NCBI GenBank assembly: GCA_963722555.1
Contig: CAVRNQ010000007.1
Span: 558,001-622,000 of the forward strand
Reading direction: 5' to 3'
Source: Bog-366 sp963722555
Lineage (GTDB): Bacteria; Acidobacteriota; Terriglobia; UBA7540
DNA length: 64,000 nucleotides
Of the stretch, positions 1 through 9,243 are shown piece by piece. Each line of letters starts with the position of its first letter. Position 1 is the first letter of the stretch. The position numbers and the translations under genes are program-made. The notes under the pieces were generated by a model. That model did not search any database. It worked only from the letters and a program-made list of their open reading frames with translations, and was not told where the DNA came from.

Positions 1-241
1 ACGACCGAAGAACTGAGTATCTCGGTAGTGCCGGCTGATGCTCCGCATGTCTCGATTGAACCCTCAATCGAACGTGCTCATTCACGCGATTGGCAATACT
101 CTTTAACGCATCTCGGAAGTGGATGTGAAGCATAAGTCAGATCTTCCACATCTTTCTCCATCCCCCAGTGTCCAAGACCTCAAAGGATGCGCCCATTCTG
201 GCTGAGGAATGCCAGGCATAGGGGTACGTTTCTTAACTCCC

Positions 242-1765
242 CTATTTGACCGCAGGCTGCCTCCCCGTGAATGGTACAGGTTCCACGGAGGGATTGTAAG
301 GCGCGACGACAGGTAAAGTCGGAGCGAAGACACAATATGGCTCAACCCGGCGAGAGGGAGGCAGGTCTGGCGGAATCGCTATGACAACGGGAGCGAGCGG
401 CTTCTGGTCAAAATCAAAGCAATCGAACATGGGGTCTGCCCTCTTGTCGCGAGTCGTCAAATTAGGCAAATCGAAGCGCCTTTCCACGAATCTCAAGATC
501 GACGTGAAGTCATAGACAGCATGCGAGACATAGCCGGATTTCGAGAAGGGCGAGATAACCAAACCAGGCACGCGTGGCCCCAGGCCCATGGCATCCATTT
601 CCGGAGGGGGCACGTGATCGTAAAACCCTCCGTAATCGTCCCAGGTAAGGAAGATCACGCTGTCTTTCCAGTAGGGGCTCTTCATGAGCGCGTTAATCAC
701 TTTCGTGACGTACCACATTCCCTGAGACACCGGAGCAGGTGGATGCTCGCTGTCGTCGAATGCGGGGATAATCCACGCAACCTGTGGCAGAGTTCCCTTT
801 TCCAGATCATCGTAGTACTGCTTTAATTCCGCCAGGCTCTTCCAACTGACCGGGTTTTCCCGCACCGACCTAAAGCCGGGGAGCGGATTCCACAATGAGA
901 ATTGTTTGGGGTCGGGATGGAGAAGATACCACAATATATCCGGCGGCATCTTCTCATCCGCGCGCGGTGGCATGGTCTCAACGTAGTATTTCCAGGAGAC
1001 ACCGCCTTTGTTCAATAGGTCGACGACGGCCCCAAAACTGAAGCCTCCAGGATCATCCCTGATTTCCTTTACCTCCTCGACTGTTCCCATCCCCCCGATC
1101 AAGCCTCCCGATTGAGCAGCGACCATGTAAAGATGGTTGGTCAAGCTTTCCCCCATCTGCGAGGAAAAGAGGGCATCGCAAAGGGTGTAATGCTTCGCAT
1201 ACGTCCAGTAATTGGGGATGTCCCGGTCGTCAAGGTAGCCCATCGTGTAGGACGTGCCCTCGACCCACACGAATGCATCCATCCTTCCGTTATTGTAGGC
1301 AGCGTGGGCATGCTCCCACTCGTGAGGCAGGTCGCACGTGGGGAAGAGATTGGGCAGGTGAAACGGAGCCACGCAGTCCTTGCTGCCGGGAAACTTCGAC
1401 AAGCAGGTGGCAGGAGGGATTCCATCCGCGCCCGGGAAAGTTCCGAAGTAATTATCGAACGTACGATTCTCCTGCATGATCCAGATAATGTGCTTGACCC
1501 TATTCAGCCCGGGTGGCAAGGGTTGAAGTTCGGCTGCTTGGTCTGCGGATGTTCGGGCTGGGAGTGGATGTGGCATTGGGGACCCGGGTTCCCTGCCGTT
1601 GACCTTGACTGGCGCCATCGTAACCACTAGGGCCGTCATCATAGCTCCCGCCAGAAATCGGAGTCTGGCAGACAATTTCAAACCTGACTGCCGTCGGAGG
1701 GAATTTCCGATGAGTTTCTTGGAGCCGTCAGGGGAAGGATCGTTCTCGAGGCTTGTCCTGGTCAT
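242..1765 (-). CDS. secreted phosphoesterase, phospholipase C / acid phosphatase family
   Basis: Predicted 507-residue phosphoesterase of the family that includes non-haemolytic phospholipase C and AcpA-type acid phosphatases; it should hydrolyse phosphate esters outside the cytoplasm. The family hallmark near the N-terminus is visible (IIWIMQENRTFDNYFG), followed by the HEWEHAHAAYN stretch, the SQMGESLTNHLYM segment and the late FLTWDDYGGFYDHVPPP block that carries metal and phosphate ligands. I chose the ATG at 1763-1765 because it puts a basic region (LRRQSGLKLSARLR) and a hydrophobic stretch (FLAGAMMTALVVTMA) at the N-terminus as an export signal; a GTG-type start at 1891 would add 42 unlikely residues. 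No operon partner: the next gene upstream is transposase debris. The family assignment is firm, the substrate is not. Confidence 0.88.
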   Translation of the reverse strand: MTRTSLENDPSPDGSKKLIGNSLRRQSGLKLSARLRFLAGAMMTALVVTMAPVKVNGREPGSPMPHPLPARTSADQAAELQPLPPGLNRVKHIIWIMQENRTFDNYFGTFPGADGIPPATCLSKFPGSKDCVAPFHLPNLFPTCDLPHEWEHAHAAYNNGRMDAFVWVEGTSYTMGYLDDRDIPNYWTYAKHYTLCDALFSSQMGESLTNHLYMVAAQSGGLIGGMGTVEEVKEIRDDPGGFSFGAVVDLLNKGGVSWKYYVETMPPRADEKMPPDILWYLLHPDPKQFSLWNPLPGFRSVRENPVSWKSLAELKQYYDDLEKGTLPQVAWIIPAFDDSEHPPAPVSQGMWYVTKVINALMKSPYWKDSVIFLTWDDYGGFYDHVPPPEMDAMGLGPRVPGLVISPFSKSGYVSHAVYDFTSILRFVERRFDLPNLTTRDKRADPMFDCFDFDQKPLAPVVIAIPPDLPPSRRVEPYCVFAPTLPVVAPYNPSVEPVPFTGRQPAVK

Positions 1766-2104
1766 ATCGAAATCCTTTGGGTCGTTGTCCTTTCTGCGTG
1801 GCTTGCGAGCTTGACACTCGTCCTCTGGAGCAGATGTCCTGTTTGCGGTCGCAAGGCCGCTCTCATCCCCACGGATAATTGTCCCTCCCATGAGCTCGAT
1901 CGACGGAAAAGAACGGCTAATTCACAGGGCATCAAAGTGTCGAGCGAGTTGCTTGACGGACGCGTGCTCCAGAATCTCATGGCGGTGCTAGCTCGGGGAT
2001 AGTCCCCTTCCCAGCGGGCCGGAGTCCTCGCGGATCTCGGTCGACCCAGGCCGGGAAACACCGTTCTTCAGTCTGAAAACGATCCTCTAAGCCGCCCGCT
2101 GTTC
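1766..2104. other. spacer between phosphoesterase and transposase debris
   Basis: About 340 bases with no gene I can support. It should contain the promoter of the minus-strand phosphoesterase, but I see no clear promoter. Confidence 0.4.
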
Positions 2105-2608
2105 TTAACAGTGATGCAGTCCGCAAACCTCTCGCAGTTCAACGACCGACCCCAATTCCAGAGGTTGAACCGGTCTGGTCGGCGGTGCATCTTTCTGCAG
2201 CGACAAGTGTGTGCGGGCGCGGAGGTAGTAAGCGAAAATCAATTTGAGCATCTGGCGCAGGGACTTCTCGTTGAGTGCCGTGAGGCGATCCAGGCGCTCC
2301 ACATAGGGATCCTGCCATGGTGATCTCGCGGCCGCCAGGACATCTCGCTTGGCCATCCCTCGGACCCTTTGCCGGGAGACCTCGCCATAGATGCTATCAC
2401 GATCATGAAGCAGATAGCGTGGGGCCAAATCCCAAGGAAACGCCTTCGCGATTTGTTGAGCCGTACATTCCGAGGTGAAAACGAGGAGGAGGCAAAGCAG
2501 CCAACGAGGCAGGGGGAACATGGCGTCTAGCGTGAGCGGGAGGCACAAGGCAAAGTCAATGGCCTTCAGTCCGATGTGGTTTTGGCGAGGCACAGGCCGT
2601 CCCGCCAC
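2105..2608 (-). pseudogene. fragment of DDE (rve-type) integrase/transposase
   Basis: The reading frame contains recognisable pieces of an rve-type transposase core: LAPRYLLHDRDSIYG (an Asp-bearing DRD motif), the SPWQDPYVERLDRL region that precedes the catalytic Glu, and the tail YYLRARTHLSLQKDAPPTRPV typical of these integrases. The first ~60 residues do not resemble a transposase start, and the region after VERL departs from the expected motif. It is a C-terminal remnant with no visible terminal repeats. Confidence 0.75.
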
Positions 2609-2738
2609 AACATATGCGCTCTTCGTCAGTTTCGGTACAACCAGATTCGAGATCTCATCCGCCTGCGGCGGCGGGACGCTTGAGGCGCACGTGGTAGAGG
2701 CGACGGGGAGTTGAAGCGTTCTTTAGGTAGGAGGCAGG

Positions 2739-3101
2739 ATGCCAAAATACTCAGCGGTCGCATGGAAGCGGGCGATAAAAGTGCAAGAGGTGACATTGGG
2801 GGTGATGGTGAAGAAGATCACGTGGTGGCAGGCGGCGGAGATTATCGGGCTCTCCGACCGCGGCCTGCGGCGCTGGAGGGACCGCTACGAGGAGCAGGGT
2901 TACGACGGGCTGCTGGCCTGGCGGCAGGGGAAGCCGATCCCGAAGCGGGTGCCCCTGGCGCAGGCGGAAGAAGTGCTGCGGTTATATCAGGAGAAGTATG
3001 CGGTGCGCTTCGGCAAAACCTCATCCGCGACGAAAGCTGGCGCGATTCGCCCTCGTCTCAGCGTGAAAACGGAGCCTGAACTCGGTCCAGGTTCGCGTTG
3101 A
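2739..3101 (+). pseudogene. N-terminal fragment of ISNCY-type transposase
   Basis: The first ~85 residues are the helix-turn-helix region of an ISNCY-family transposase (VKKITWWQAAEIIGLSDRGL, then RRWRDRYEEQGYDGL, then PKRVPLAQAEEVLRLYQEKY). A good ribosome-binding site (aggagg) precedes the ATG. After YQEKY the family sequence stops and is replaced by residues encoded antisense to the neighbouring integrase fragment, so the catalytic part is missing. One mobile element has truncated another here. Confidence 0.8.
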
Positions 3102-3420
3102 GGAGTACGAAGGTCTCTCGAGGCGGGAACCATGGAGTTCTGCAGTTCGGCGTTCCCTTCCCGAGTCCAAAATATGCGGTCCTCGTGGTTGCAGCGGGCG
3201 TAATCCGAGAGCAGCCTTTTCAGATGGCGTTCATTCACGACGATAAGATGATCCAGCAAGACTCGTCGGCAACTTTCGACCCAACGCTCCGCCACACCGT
3301 TTTGCCAGGGACTCTCGAATGAGGTTCGCACTGGGCTCACGTTCAGGGAGCGAACCGCCACGGGGAGCTCCAACCCGTATTTCGCATCCCGGTCAGAGAT
3401 TAGAAATCTGACGCCGATTC
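2987..3420 (-). pseudogene. C-terminal fragment of a second rve-type integrase
   Basis: The minus-strand frame reads RFLISDRDAKYG upstream of the first Met, then VRTSFESPWQNGVAERWVES, then LLDHLIVVNERHLKRLLSDY. These are the second Asp and the Glu-bearing segment of an IS3/IS481-like DDE core. The usual DRTHLGL tail is altered (EDRIFW) and the 5' half is gone. It belongs to a different subgroup from the fragment at 2105-2608 and overlaps the end of the ISNCY fragment. Confidence 0.8.
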
Positions 3421-3766
3421 GAATGGAGATGCTTCCCTTACTGGAGCCTACGCACTGTGGATGACATGGCTGATTTCAGAGTATCACGGCAATCATGGCG
3501 AAGAAACGGTCGGTCAGTTTCGAGCGCGCTCTCTTGGGGCGAACCGGTCGAGAGGTAGGACGACTCGGTATAGCTGTTGGCTACGGAGTTCTGGGAACGG
3601 CGCTCGAGTGGGCTTTCGAGCGAGGCGTGGACCAAATCTTTTGGGGCAGCCGGCGGCGCGACTCCTTCGGTGCAGCGTTGAAGCGTTTACGAGCGCAGAG
3701 TCTAGTGCGTTCGTGCTCGACCACCTTTTGAGCATCTGCCTTGACGGCATCCGGGTATTCCTCACC

Positions 3767-4918
3767 ATGTTTTTGAACAATAATCGCCGCCGTTGCTTTC
3801 GATTGTTTTCAGCCGTTGTCTTGTTCGCAGGCGCGTATAGCATTCCGTGGTCAGCTCGAGCCGCGGAGGATCCCAGATCTAAGGAGATTACGGCGATTTT
3901 CACGCCGCTGGTGTCGCGCCAAGCGCCAGGCCTTGCTATGCTGGTCCGCCAAAACGGCCGAACCTTGCTCAAGCGTGCGTACGGAAGCCGGGACTTACGC
4001 TCAATGGCACCTATCGATGCCCACACGAATTTCCGCTTGGCTTCGTGCACAAAGCAATTCACCGCCCTGGCCGTCATGCTGCTGGTGCAGGATGGCAAGC
4101 TGCGTTTGGATGAGCAGCTTACGGACGTTTTCCCGGAGTTCCCCGCCTACGGGAGAACGATTACCATCCGCAACCTGCTTAATCACACTTCAGGACTCGT
4201 GGCATACGAAGATCTAATGGACAAGATGTATGCCGGCCAGCCCTGGCAGGAGATCCCGCAGATAAGCGATGCAGCCGTACTTGAACTGATGGCCCAGCAG
4301 ACGGCTACGAAGTTCCCGCCCGGCACCGCCTGGGAATACAGCAATTCCGGGTACTGTGTGCTGGCCAGAGTCGTCGAAAAGGCCTCGGGCATGCCCTTTG
4401 CTGACTTCCTCCGCCAGCGCATCTTTGTGCCCCTGAAAATGCACAGCACAATCGCCTACGAATCCGGTAGAAATCAGGTGAAGGCTCGCGCGTACGGTTA
4501 TACGAAAGATGCGAGTAAATGGCTGGAAACCGATCAGAGCCCGAGTTCCGCAACCATTGGCGACGGAGGAATCTATAGCTCGCTGGACGACCTAAACAAA
4601 TGGGACGATGCACTCCGCCGTCACACGCTGCTGAGTGAAGCTGAGATGCGTCCCGCACTGACCGCCGTGGCATTTCCCGGAGACTCCCACCATTCGTCCG
4701 AAGGTCCAGGCGTCGAGCCCGTCAAGTATGGATTCGGCTGGTTTCTCAACCCCTATCGCGGCCACGAGCGCATGTGGCACTATGGCGAGACCATTGGTTT
4801 CCGCACGCTGATCGAACGCTACCCCGCCGACGATTTGACAATCATCATCCTGGCCAATCGGAGTGACCTCGACCCCACGGCCCTTGGTCTGAAAGTCGCC
4901 GACCTCCTTTTTCACTAA
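3767..4918 (+). CDS. secreted serine hydrolase, class C beta-lactamase-like
   Basis: A 383-residue member of the beta-lactamase / DD-peptidase-like serine hydrolase family (Pfam Beta-lactamase). Visible active-site motifs: SCTK (SxxK, residues 93-96), YSN (191-193, YxN) and HYGETIG near residue 345, taking the KTG/HxG role. The ATG at 3767 gives an N-terminal signal: RRRCFRLF, then a hydrophobic run to WSARAA. An earlier in-frame start at 3461 would add 102 residues of low-quality sequence running into transposase debris, so I reject it. Family members act as esterases, peptidases or penicillin-binding proteins; nothing shows that this one gives antibiotic resistance. It is monocistronic by context. 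Confidence 0.88.
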   Translation: MFLNNNRRRCFRLFSAVVLFAGAYSIPWSARAAEDPRSKEITAIFTPLVSRQAPGLAMLVRQNGRTLLKRAYGSRDLRSMAPIDAHTNFRLASCTKQFTALAVMLLVQDGKLRLDEQLTDVFPEFPAYGRTITIRNLLNHTSGLVAYEDLMDKMYAGQPWQEIPQISDAAVLELMAQQTATKFPPGTAWEYSNSGYCVLARVVEKASGMPFADFLRQRIFVPLKMHSTIAYESGRNQVKARAYGYTKDASKWLETDQSPSSATIGDGGIYSSLDDLNKWDDALRRHTLLSEAEMRPALTAVAFPGDSHHSSEGPGVEPVKYGFGWFLNPYRGHERMWHYGETIGFRTLIERYPADDLTIIILANRSDLDPTALGLKVADLLFH

Positions 4919-5147
4919 AGCAGCAAATGCCCTGAGGCGGGGAAGATCCAATCCAGGCTATAGTGATGGATTCGGTTAGCCGGCTCGGTGACTCAGGCAA
5001 AATACGAATTAATCCTGCTTAATCTGACTGTACACAACCAACCGCCAGAACCCTCCCATCCTCTTCTCGTATCGCGTCAAACAATCTCTTTGTATCCTGC
5101 CCCCGACCCTTGGCGGGTGAAAGAGATGGTGACAGGAGGGCGGCGAA

Positions 5148-6317
5148 ATGCGAGCGCGCTATCAGCGGGGATATCTTCGCCTTGGCCGTCGGAAGACTCA
5201 ATCCGATTGTTGGGAGTTCCTCTGGTGGGACACTGAGCCCACAGGAAGGCTTGTGCGCCGAACGGCAGTCATCGGAACCGTTCAGCAATTTCCCAGCGTA
5301 GAAGACGCCTGGCAGGCCAGCAACGGCCTACGCGTATCGATCAATGAGGCTCGAAACCGTCAGCGGGAACAAGCGATAACAGTCGCGGACCTCGTTGATC
5401 ATTACAGCAAGACTGAGTTGGCCGACGATCTGGCAGACGGAGGAAAGTCGTACGCCACGAGAATTGTGTACAAGGACTTTCTTGCCAGGTGGGTGAGGCC
5501 CGCGTGGGGAGGCCTGAACATCCGTGCCGTCCGGACCATTGCCGTAGAACATTGGCTTCATCAACTGCAGCGCGGAGATGGCAGTCCGATGGCACCGTCA
5601 ACAAAAGCGAAAATACGCAATTTGATGAGCGTTCTCTTCAATCACGCCATCCGTTATGAGTGGCTAGAGCAGGGGAGGAATCCCATCCTGCTCGTCCGGC
5701 AAAGTGCTAAGCGGCAGAAAATCCCAGAGTACCTGGAGGCTGAAGAATTGCGTGCACTGCTTCCCCAACTCGAGCGGCGTTTTCGTGTAATGGTATTCCT
5801 CGATGCAGTCACCGGACTCCGGCGCAGCGAGTTTCTTGCTCTAAAGTGGAGGGATATTGATCTTGGTGATTTGCAGATCAATGTGCGACATTCGATCTAT
5901 CTGAATGTTGTCGGTAACTGCAAGACAGAGGCCTCTCGAAAACCCGTACCCATGGATCCGATTCTCGCCTCTGAACTTCGGACTTGGAAGCAAGATACCC
6001 ACCACGGGCAGCCCAATGATTGGGTCTTCGCAAGCCCTCATACCCAAGGCCGACACCCCTACTGGCCGGATAGCCTGCTTTCACATGTCATTCGCCCTGC
6101 GGCAATGCGTGCTGGGATTCGGAAGCGCATAGGCTGGCATACGTTCCAGCACAGTTTTTCCACTTTGCTGATGGCAAACGGGGAGAATGTGAAGGTGGTG
6201 CAGGAACTCATGCGCCACGCAAATTGCCGAAGCACACTTGAAATCTATTCTCAGGCGCCCACCGTGGCGAAGAGGGAGGCACAGCACCGGGTTGTCGAGA
6301 TGATCTTGCCGCAATAG
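5148..6317 (+). CDS. tyrosine recombinase (integrase 1) with Arg-to-Gln in the active site
   Basis: A 389-residue phage-type integrase with an N-terminal SAM-like core-binding region and a C-terminal catalytic domain. Catalytic positions: Arg225 (TGLRRSE), Lys259 (NCKTEAS), His331, His357 (ELMRHA) and nucleophile Tyr367 (EIYSQ). Box II reads HTFQHS where HTFRHT is expected, so the second catalytic Arg is Gln334 (codon CAG at 6147-6149, one G-to-A step from CGG). In characterised tyrosine recombinases this Arg is essential, so the enzyme is probably inactive. The start is well supported by aggagg 8 bases upstream. It is followed 160 bp later by a tRNA-Val att repeat, and it is clearly related to integrase 2 at 11535. 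Confidence 0.93.
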   Translation: MRARYQRGYLRLGRRKTQSDCWEFLWWDTEPTGRLVRRTAVIGTVQQFPSVEDAWQASNGLRVSINEARNRQREQAITVADLVDHYSKTELADDLADGGKSYATRIVYKDFLARWVRPAWGGLNIRAVRTIAVEHWLHQLQRGDGSPMAPSTKAKIRNLMSVLFNHAIRYEWLEQGRNPILLVRQSAKRQKIPEYLEAEELRALLPQLERRFRVMVFLDAVTGLRRSEFLALKWRDIDLGDLQINVRHSIYLNVVGNCKTEASRKPVPMDPILASELRTWKQDTHHGQPNDWVFASPHTQGRHPYWPDSLLSHVIRPAAMRAGIRKRIGWHTFQHSFSTLLMANGENVKVVQELMRHANCRSTLEIYSQAPTVAKREAQHRVVEMILPQ

Positions 6318-6477
6318 CAAGAGGCTTGCAGAAGCGGTTGTGGAGGGGGATGGACTTAGTAGAATCTGAACGAGGGTCGGTAGTAGCCATGGGCTTATGG
6401 TCGGAGCCCGAGTGAGTAAATGGAGCTATTTGGAGCTTTGGTAAACCCAGTCACGGAAGCTAACTTATTGAAACATA

Positions 6478-6522
6478 TGGTAGGCCCGTGGGGACTCGAA
6501 CCCCAGACCTCTACCGTGTCAA
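6478..6522 (-). repeat. att site 1: 3' half of tRNA-Val(GAC)
   Basis: Read on the minus strand, these 45 bases are tRNA positions 32-76: anticodon loop TTGACAC (anticodon GAC), 3' anticodon stem GGTAG, variable AGGTC, T stem-loop TGGGG-TTCGAGT-CCCCA, acceptor CGGGCCT, discriminator A and encoded CCA. The 5' half does not follow, so this is not a functional tRNA. The identical 45-mer recurs at 12881-12925. Both lie just downstream of an integrase, as expected for attachment sites of tRNA-targeting elements. Confidence 0.9.
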
Positions 6523-6972
6523 TCCGCAGTTCATTGATTTATCAACAACTTACAGGCGCTCACAGGGGCTGCTAACTCCGCTAAGTGCTTGTAAACTCGT
6601 TCAGCATCGGGTTGGGCTTCGGGTTGTGTCCCAATCCATCTTGGGCGCCCCGAGCACCGATGGCATACACACGAGTCCTTGAGGAAATCTTGGTCTGCTG
6701 CCGGGCCCACTCACGGTTGATCCACTGCGAGAGGTTTTACTCCATGCAGCACTTCCGCAAACCTCTTTCCCTCGGACTCCTCCCGATAGTCCTATCGCGT
6801 TGACTTACCTGCAAACACGGCCTTAGATGGCCATCAAAGGCGGGATCCTCGGCTTAGCAATCATCGCCAGAAGATCAGTGCATCCCGCGGATAACGGTCA
6901 CGTCACTGAACTTCTTGGTCGGTTTTCGACTGTGCTTGGACCCCACGGGAGATGCGAATGTAGAATAGGATT
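6523..6972. other. gene-free left end of the island
   Basis: About 450 bases with no supported gene. The first ~120 bases (acttacaggcgctcacaggg, then gctaagtgcttgtaa, then tcgttcagcatcgggttgg) are repeated after att site 2 at 12925-12990, with two small deletions there, so the repeat unit extends beyond the tRNA part. The spacer must hold the promoter of the conflict-gene remnant that follows. Confidence 0.6.
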
Positions 6973-7449
6973 GTGGATGCACCGATCCGACTTCCGGACT
7001 TGCCGCAAGGTGGCGTGAATCAACGTTCCCCCGCCGAGGCCAAGATCGCCCTCTTCCGTTCCCTGTTTCGTGGGCGCGAAGATGTTTACCCGCGCCGCTT
7101 CGAAAGCCGCAAGACGGGCAGGGCCGGCTATTCGCCAATATGCGGTAATGAATGGGTCCAGGGAATCTGCGAAAAGCCCAGAATCAAATGTTCCGAATGC
7201 CCCCACCAGCGTTTTCTTCCCGTAACTGACGATGCGATTCGGTGGCATCTGAGAGGTCAAGACAACCAGGGCCGTGATTTCATTATGGGCGTCTATCCAA
7301 TGCTTCTGGATGAAACCTGTTTCTTTTTGGCCGCCGATTTTGACAAAACAAAGTGGCAGGACGATGTCGTCGCGTTTTGGGAAACTTGCCGTCAGATGAA
7401 CTTGCCGGTAGCCTTGGAGCGTTCGCGGTCGGGGAAAGAAATACCATGA
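6973..7449 (+). pseudogene. 5' fragment of TOTE-type conflict protein (AEP-like primase domain)
   Basis: The 158 codons match, from memory of the family, the N-terminal archaeo-eukaryotic-primase-like domain of TOTE conflict-system proteins (often annotated as restriction subunit R or helicase). Recognisable blocks are KIALFRSLFRGREDVYPRRF, the cysteine cluster C..GICEKP..CSEC, RWHLRGQDNQGRDFIMGVYP, LAADFDK and LERSRSG. The DFD/LERSRSG segment is the catalytic core region. The frame leaves the family right after LERSRSGK and stops. The matching 3' part of the same protein type resumes at about 9250, so this was one gene whose centre has been replaced. Confidence 0.8.
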
Positions 7450-7514
7450 CTACAAGTTTGAATGAACGACAAGGGTCCATTGCCGCTAATCGAACTTGAT
7501 AGTAAGGTGAATCA

Positions 7515-9185
7515 ATGTCTTCAACTCCTTCGGAAAGTACCATACGGGACGCATTAGCTGCCAACATATCAGTGCTTGAGCCGGGGCTAACTCTTCTCAA
7601 GAAAGAAGAATACATTCCAAATTCTCTCGGAACGCGTGGGTTCATAGACCTTCTTGCCCGCGATTTGAGCAACCATTTTGTGCTCGTTGAGCTAAAGCGA
7701 AGCGGCGCAGCATCGCGAGAGGCGATCCATGAAGTTCTAAAGTATACCGAGGGAGTCAAACAGCGCTTTCGCGCCCGTGATGATGAGATACGCGTCATTA
7801 TCGCGTCAACCGAATGGCAGGAGCTGCTCGTACCGTTTTCGCGCTTTGTCGCAGACTCTACGATCTCAGTAGTCGGCCTTAAGATAGTCGCGGATTCAGG
7901 CGCTGACTCACTCTTGGCTGAGAAAGTCGCACCCTTGAAGGTGAGTACAGGCCGTTTTTTGGCTCCATGGCACGAGCTCAACTATTATCTTGCTGAAGAC
8001 AGTCTCTCAAAGGGTATCAGTGACTACGAGGCCGCCTGTGAGGCCAAGGGAATAAAGGATTACGTCCTCGTAGTGCTTCGCGCAGCTCCTGGGTTCTATG
8101 CTGCCGCGCAGGAAGACTTCCGCGCTAACATTACCGAGATGCACCAGGAATTTGGGGAGACAGACAAAGCCAGGATCGAGGAAATGACTGCGACGCTCCC
8201 CAATTATCAATTTGCACTCTACTATGCTCCCCAGATTCTCGATCGCGAATTTTGCCTGGCTGTCATTGCCACCAATCCCGAGCTTCTGAAAGAAACCGAA
8301 GATACGCTGAAGGACATGGGGGAAGAGGAAGGCCTCAGTCTACTGCATGAAACGGTGAACACATTGCCACCTGAGATTCACAGGGATGGGGGCGAGATAG
8401 GATACCCCGCGAAATTCGAGGCGCGGTTCCGGATTTCACCATGGTGGAGCATCACGGAGGTCCGCCGATATGGTGCGTTCTCAAGGAACAAGCTTTTGTC
8501 AGATGAGGAGATATTAGAAGAACTGTCTGGAAGTGAGGGTGTTACTGGCCAACGGTTCAAACGACAGATCGCAATCTCCAATCGAAGCCATGTTGCGTCC
8601 GCAAAATCGGGCTTGCAACGTTGCCTAGAATTCAATCCTGTCTGGTGCGCCCACACATTACGTAATTTGGCCGAAATCGAAAAAGATTATCCACAGTGCA
8701 CGACTAGCATTAGCGTATACAACCCGTGCGCAGGATTAATGACGCTTTACTTTGCCGCAACAAAGGACGATGGTATTTTATACGTCCCAACCTACACCAT
8801 GACCGTCCGAATGGGTGAAACAATTGAACGTGTCTACCTCGGCTGCTTGATAGGTGAGGGTGCCCCCATGAGTTGGGACGACCTTGTACAGAAGTACTAT
8901 GAGGGCGAAATCGGCAAGCTCATGTTCACGGTTTCGTGGGGCGGGTATGAGCAACGCGACACTGACATTCTGGAGGACTGTGGACTGTCCTATCGTTCAT
9001 TCCGCGTTGACGTGGTTGACACTGCGAGACAGTTCTTTGTCCTCCGAGACGAAAGATGGAGGGAAACTGAGCCGTTTAATCCTCTGCTCACAGTTTTCCA
9101 ACACTTCGAAGCACACCCAGGGCTGATAGCCAGATTGGTGAATGAGATTTCCTCTCGAGACCATGGCAGTTTCTTTGAGTTCTAG
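7515..9185 (+). CDS. NucS-like PD-(D/E)XK nuclease with unknown C-terminal region
   Basis: A 556-residue protein. Residues ~5-110 resemble the nuclease domain of NucS/EndoMS: E31-E32, D45 in GFIDLLARD, then VELKR (E59-x-K61), followed by HEVLKY and IIAST, a clear PD-(D/E)XK arrangement. Residues ~150-556 show no domain I recognise; they contain RFRISPWWSITEVRRYG, ISVYNPCAGLMTLYFA and VSWGGYEQRD. The start is ATG 7515 with aaggtg upstream. The gene lies exactly where the middle of the flanking TOTE-type gene should be, and its base composition is visibly more A+T-rich than those flanks, suggesting a separate origin. A role in DNA cleavage during element conflict is inference; the fold motif is seen directly. 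Confidence 0.75.
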   Translation: MSSTPSESTIRDALAANISVLEPGLTLLKKEEYIPNSLGTRGFIDLLARDLSNHFVLVELKRSGAASREAIHEVLKYTEGVKQRFRARDDEIRVIIASTEWQELLVPFSRFVADSTISVVGLKIVADSGADSLLAEKVAPLKVSTGRFLAPWHELNYYLAEDSLSKGISDYEAACEAKGIKDYVLVVLRAAPGFYAAAQEDFRANITEMHQEFGETDKARIEEMTATLPNYQFALYYAPQILDREFCLAVIATNPELLKETEDTLKDMGEEEGLSLLHETVNTLPPEIHRDGGEIGYPAKFEARFRISPWWSITEVRRYGAFSRNKLLSDEEILEELSGSEGVTGQRFKRQIAISNRSHVASAKSGLQRCLEFNPVWCAHTLRNLAEIEKDYPQCTTSISVYNPCAGLMTLYFAATKDDGILYVPTYTMTVRMGETIERVYLGCLIGEGAPMSWDDLVQKYYEGEIGKLMFTVSWGGYEQRDTDILEDCGLSYRSFRVDVVDTARQFFVLRDERWRETEPFNPLLTVFQHFEAHPGLIARLVNEISSRDHGSFFEF

Positions 9186-9243
9186 CCGCTCGATAACAGC
9201 TTTGAATACTCGTTGACGGCAAAGCGAAACCCGAGAGATTCCC

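Noticed and set aside
3461..3766. 102-residue N-terminal extension of the beta-lactamase-like protein
   Set aside because: It is basic and low-complexity, overlaps transposase debris, and would bury the signal peptide.
6478..6522. A functional tRNA gene
   Set aside because: The sequence past the anticodon loop does not supply the 5' anticodon stem, D arm or acceptor strand at either copy.
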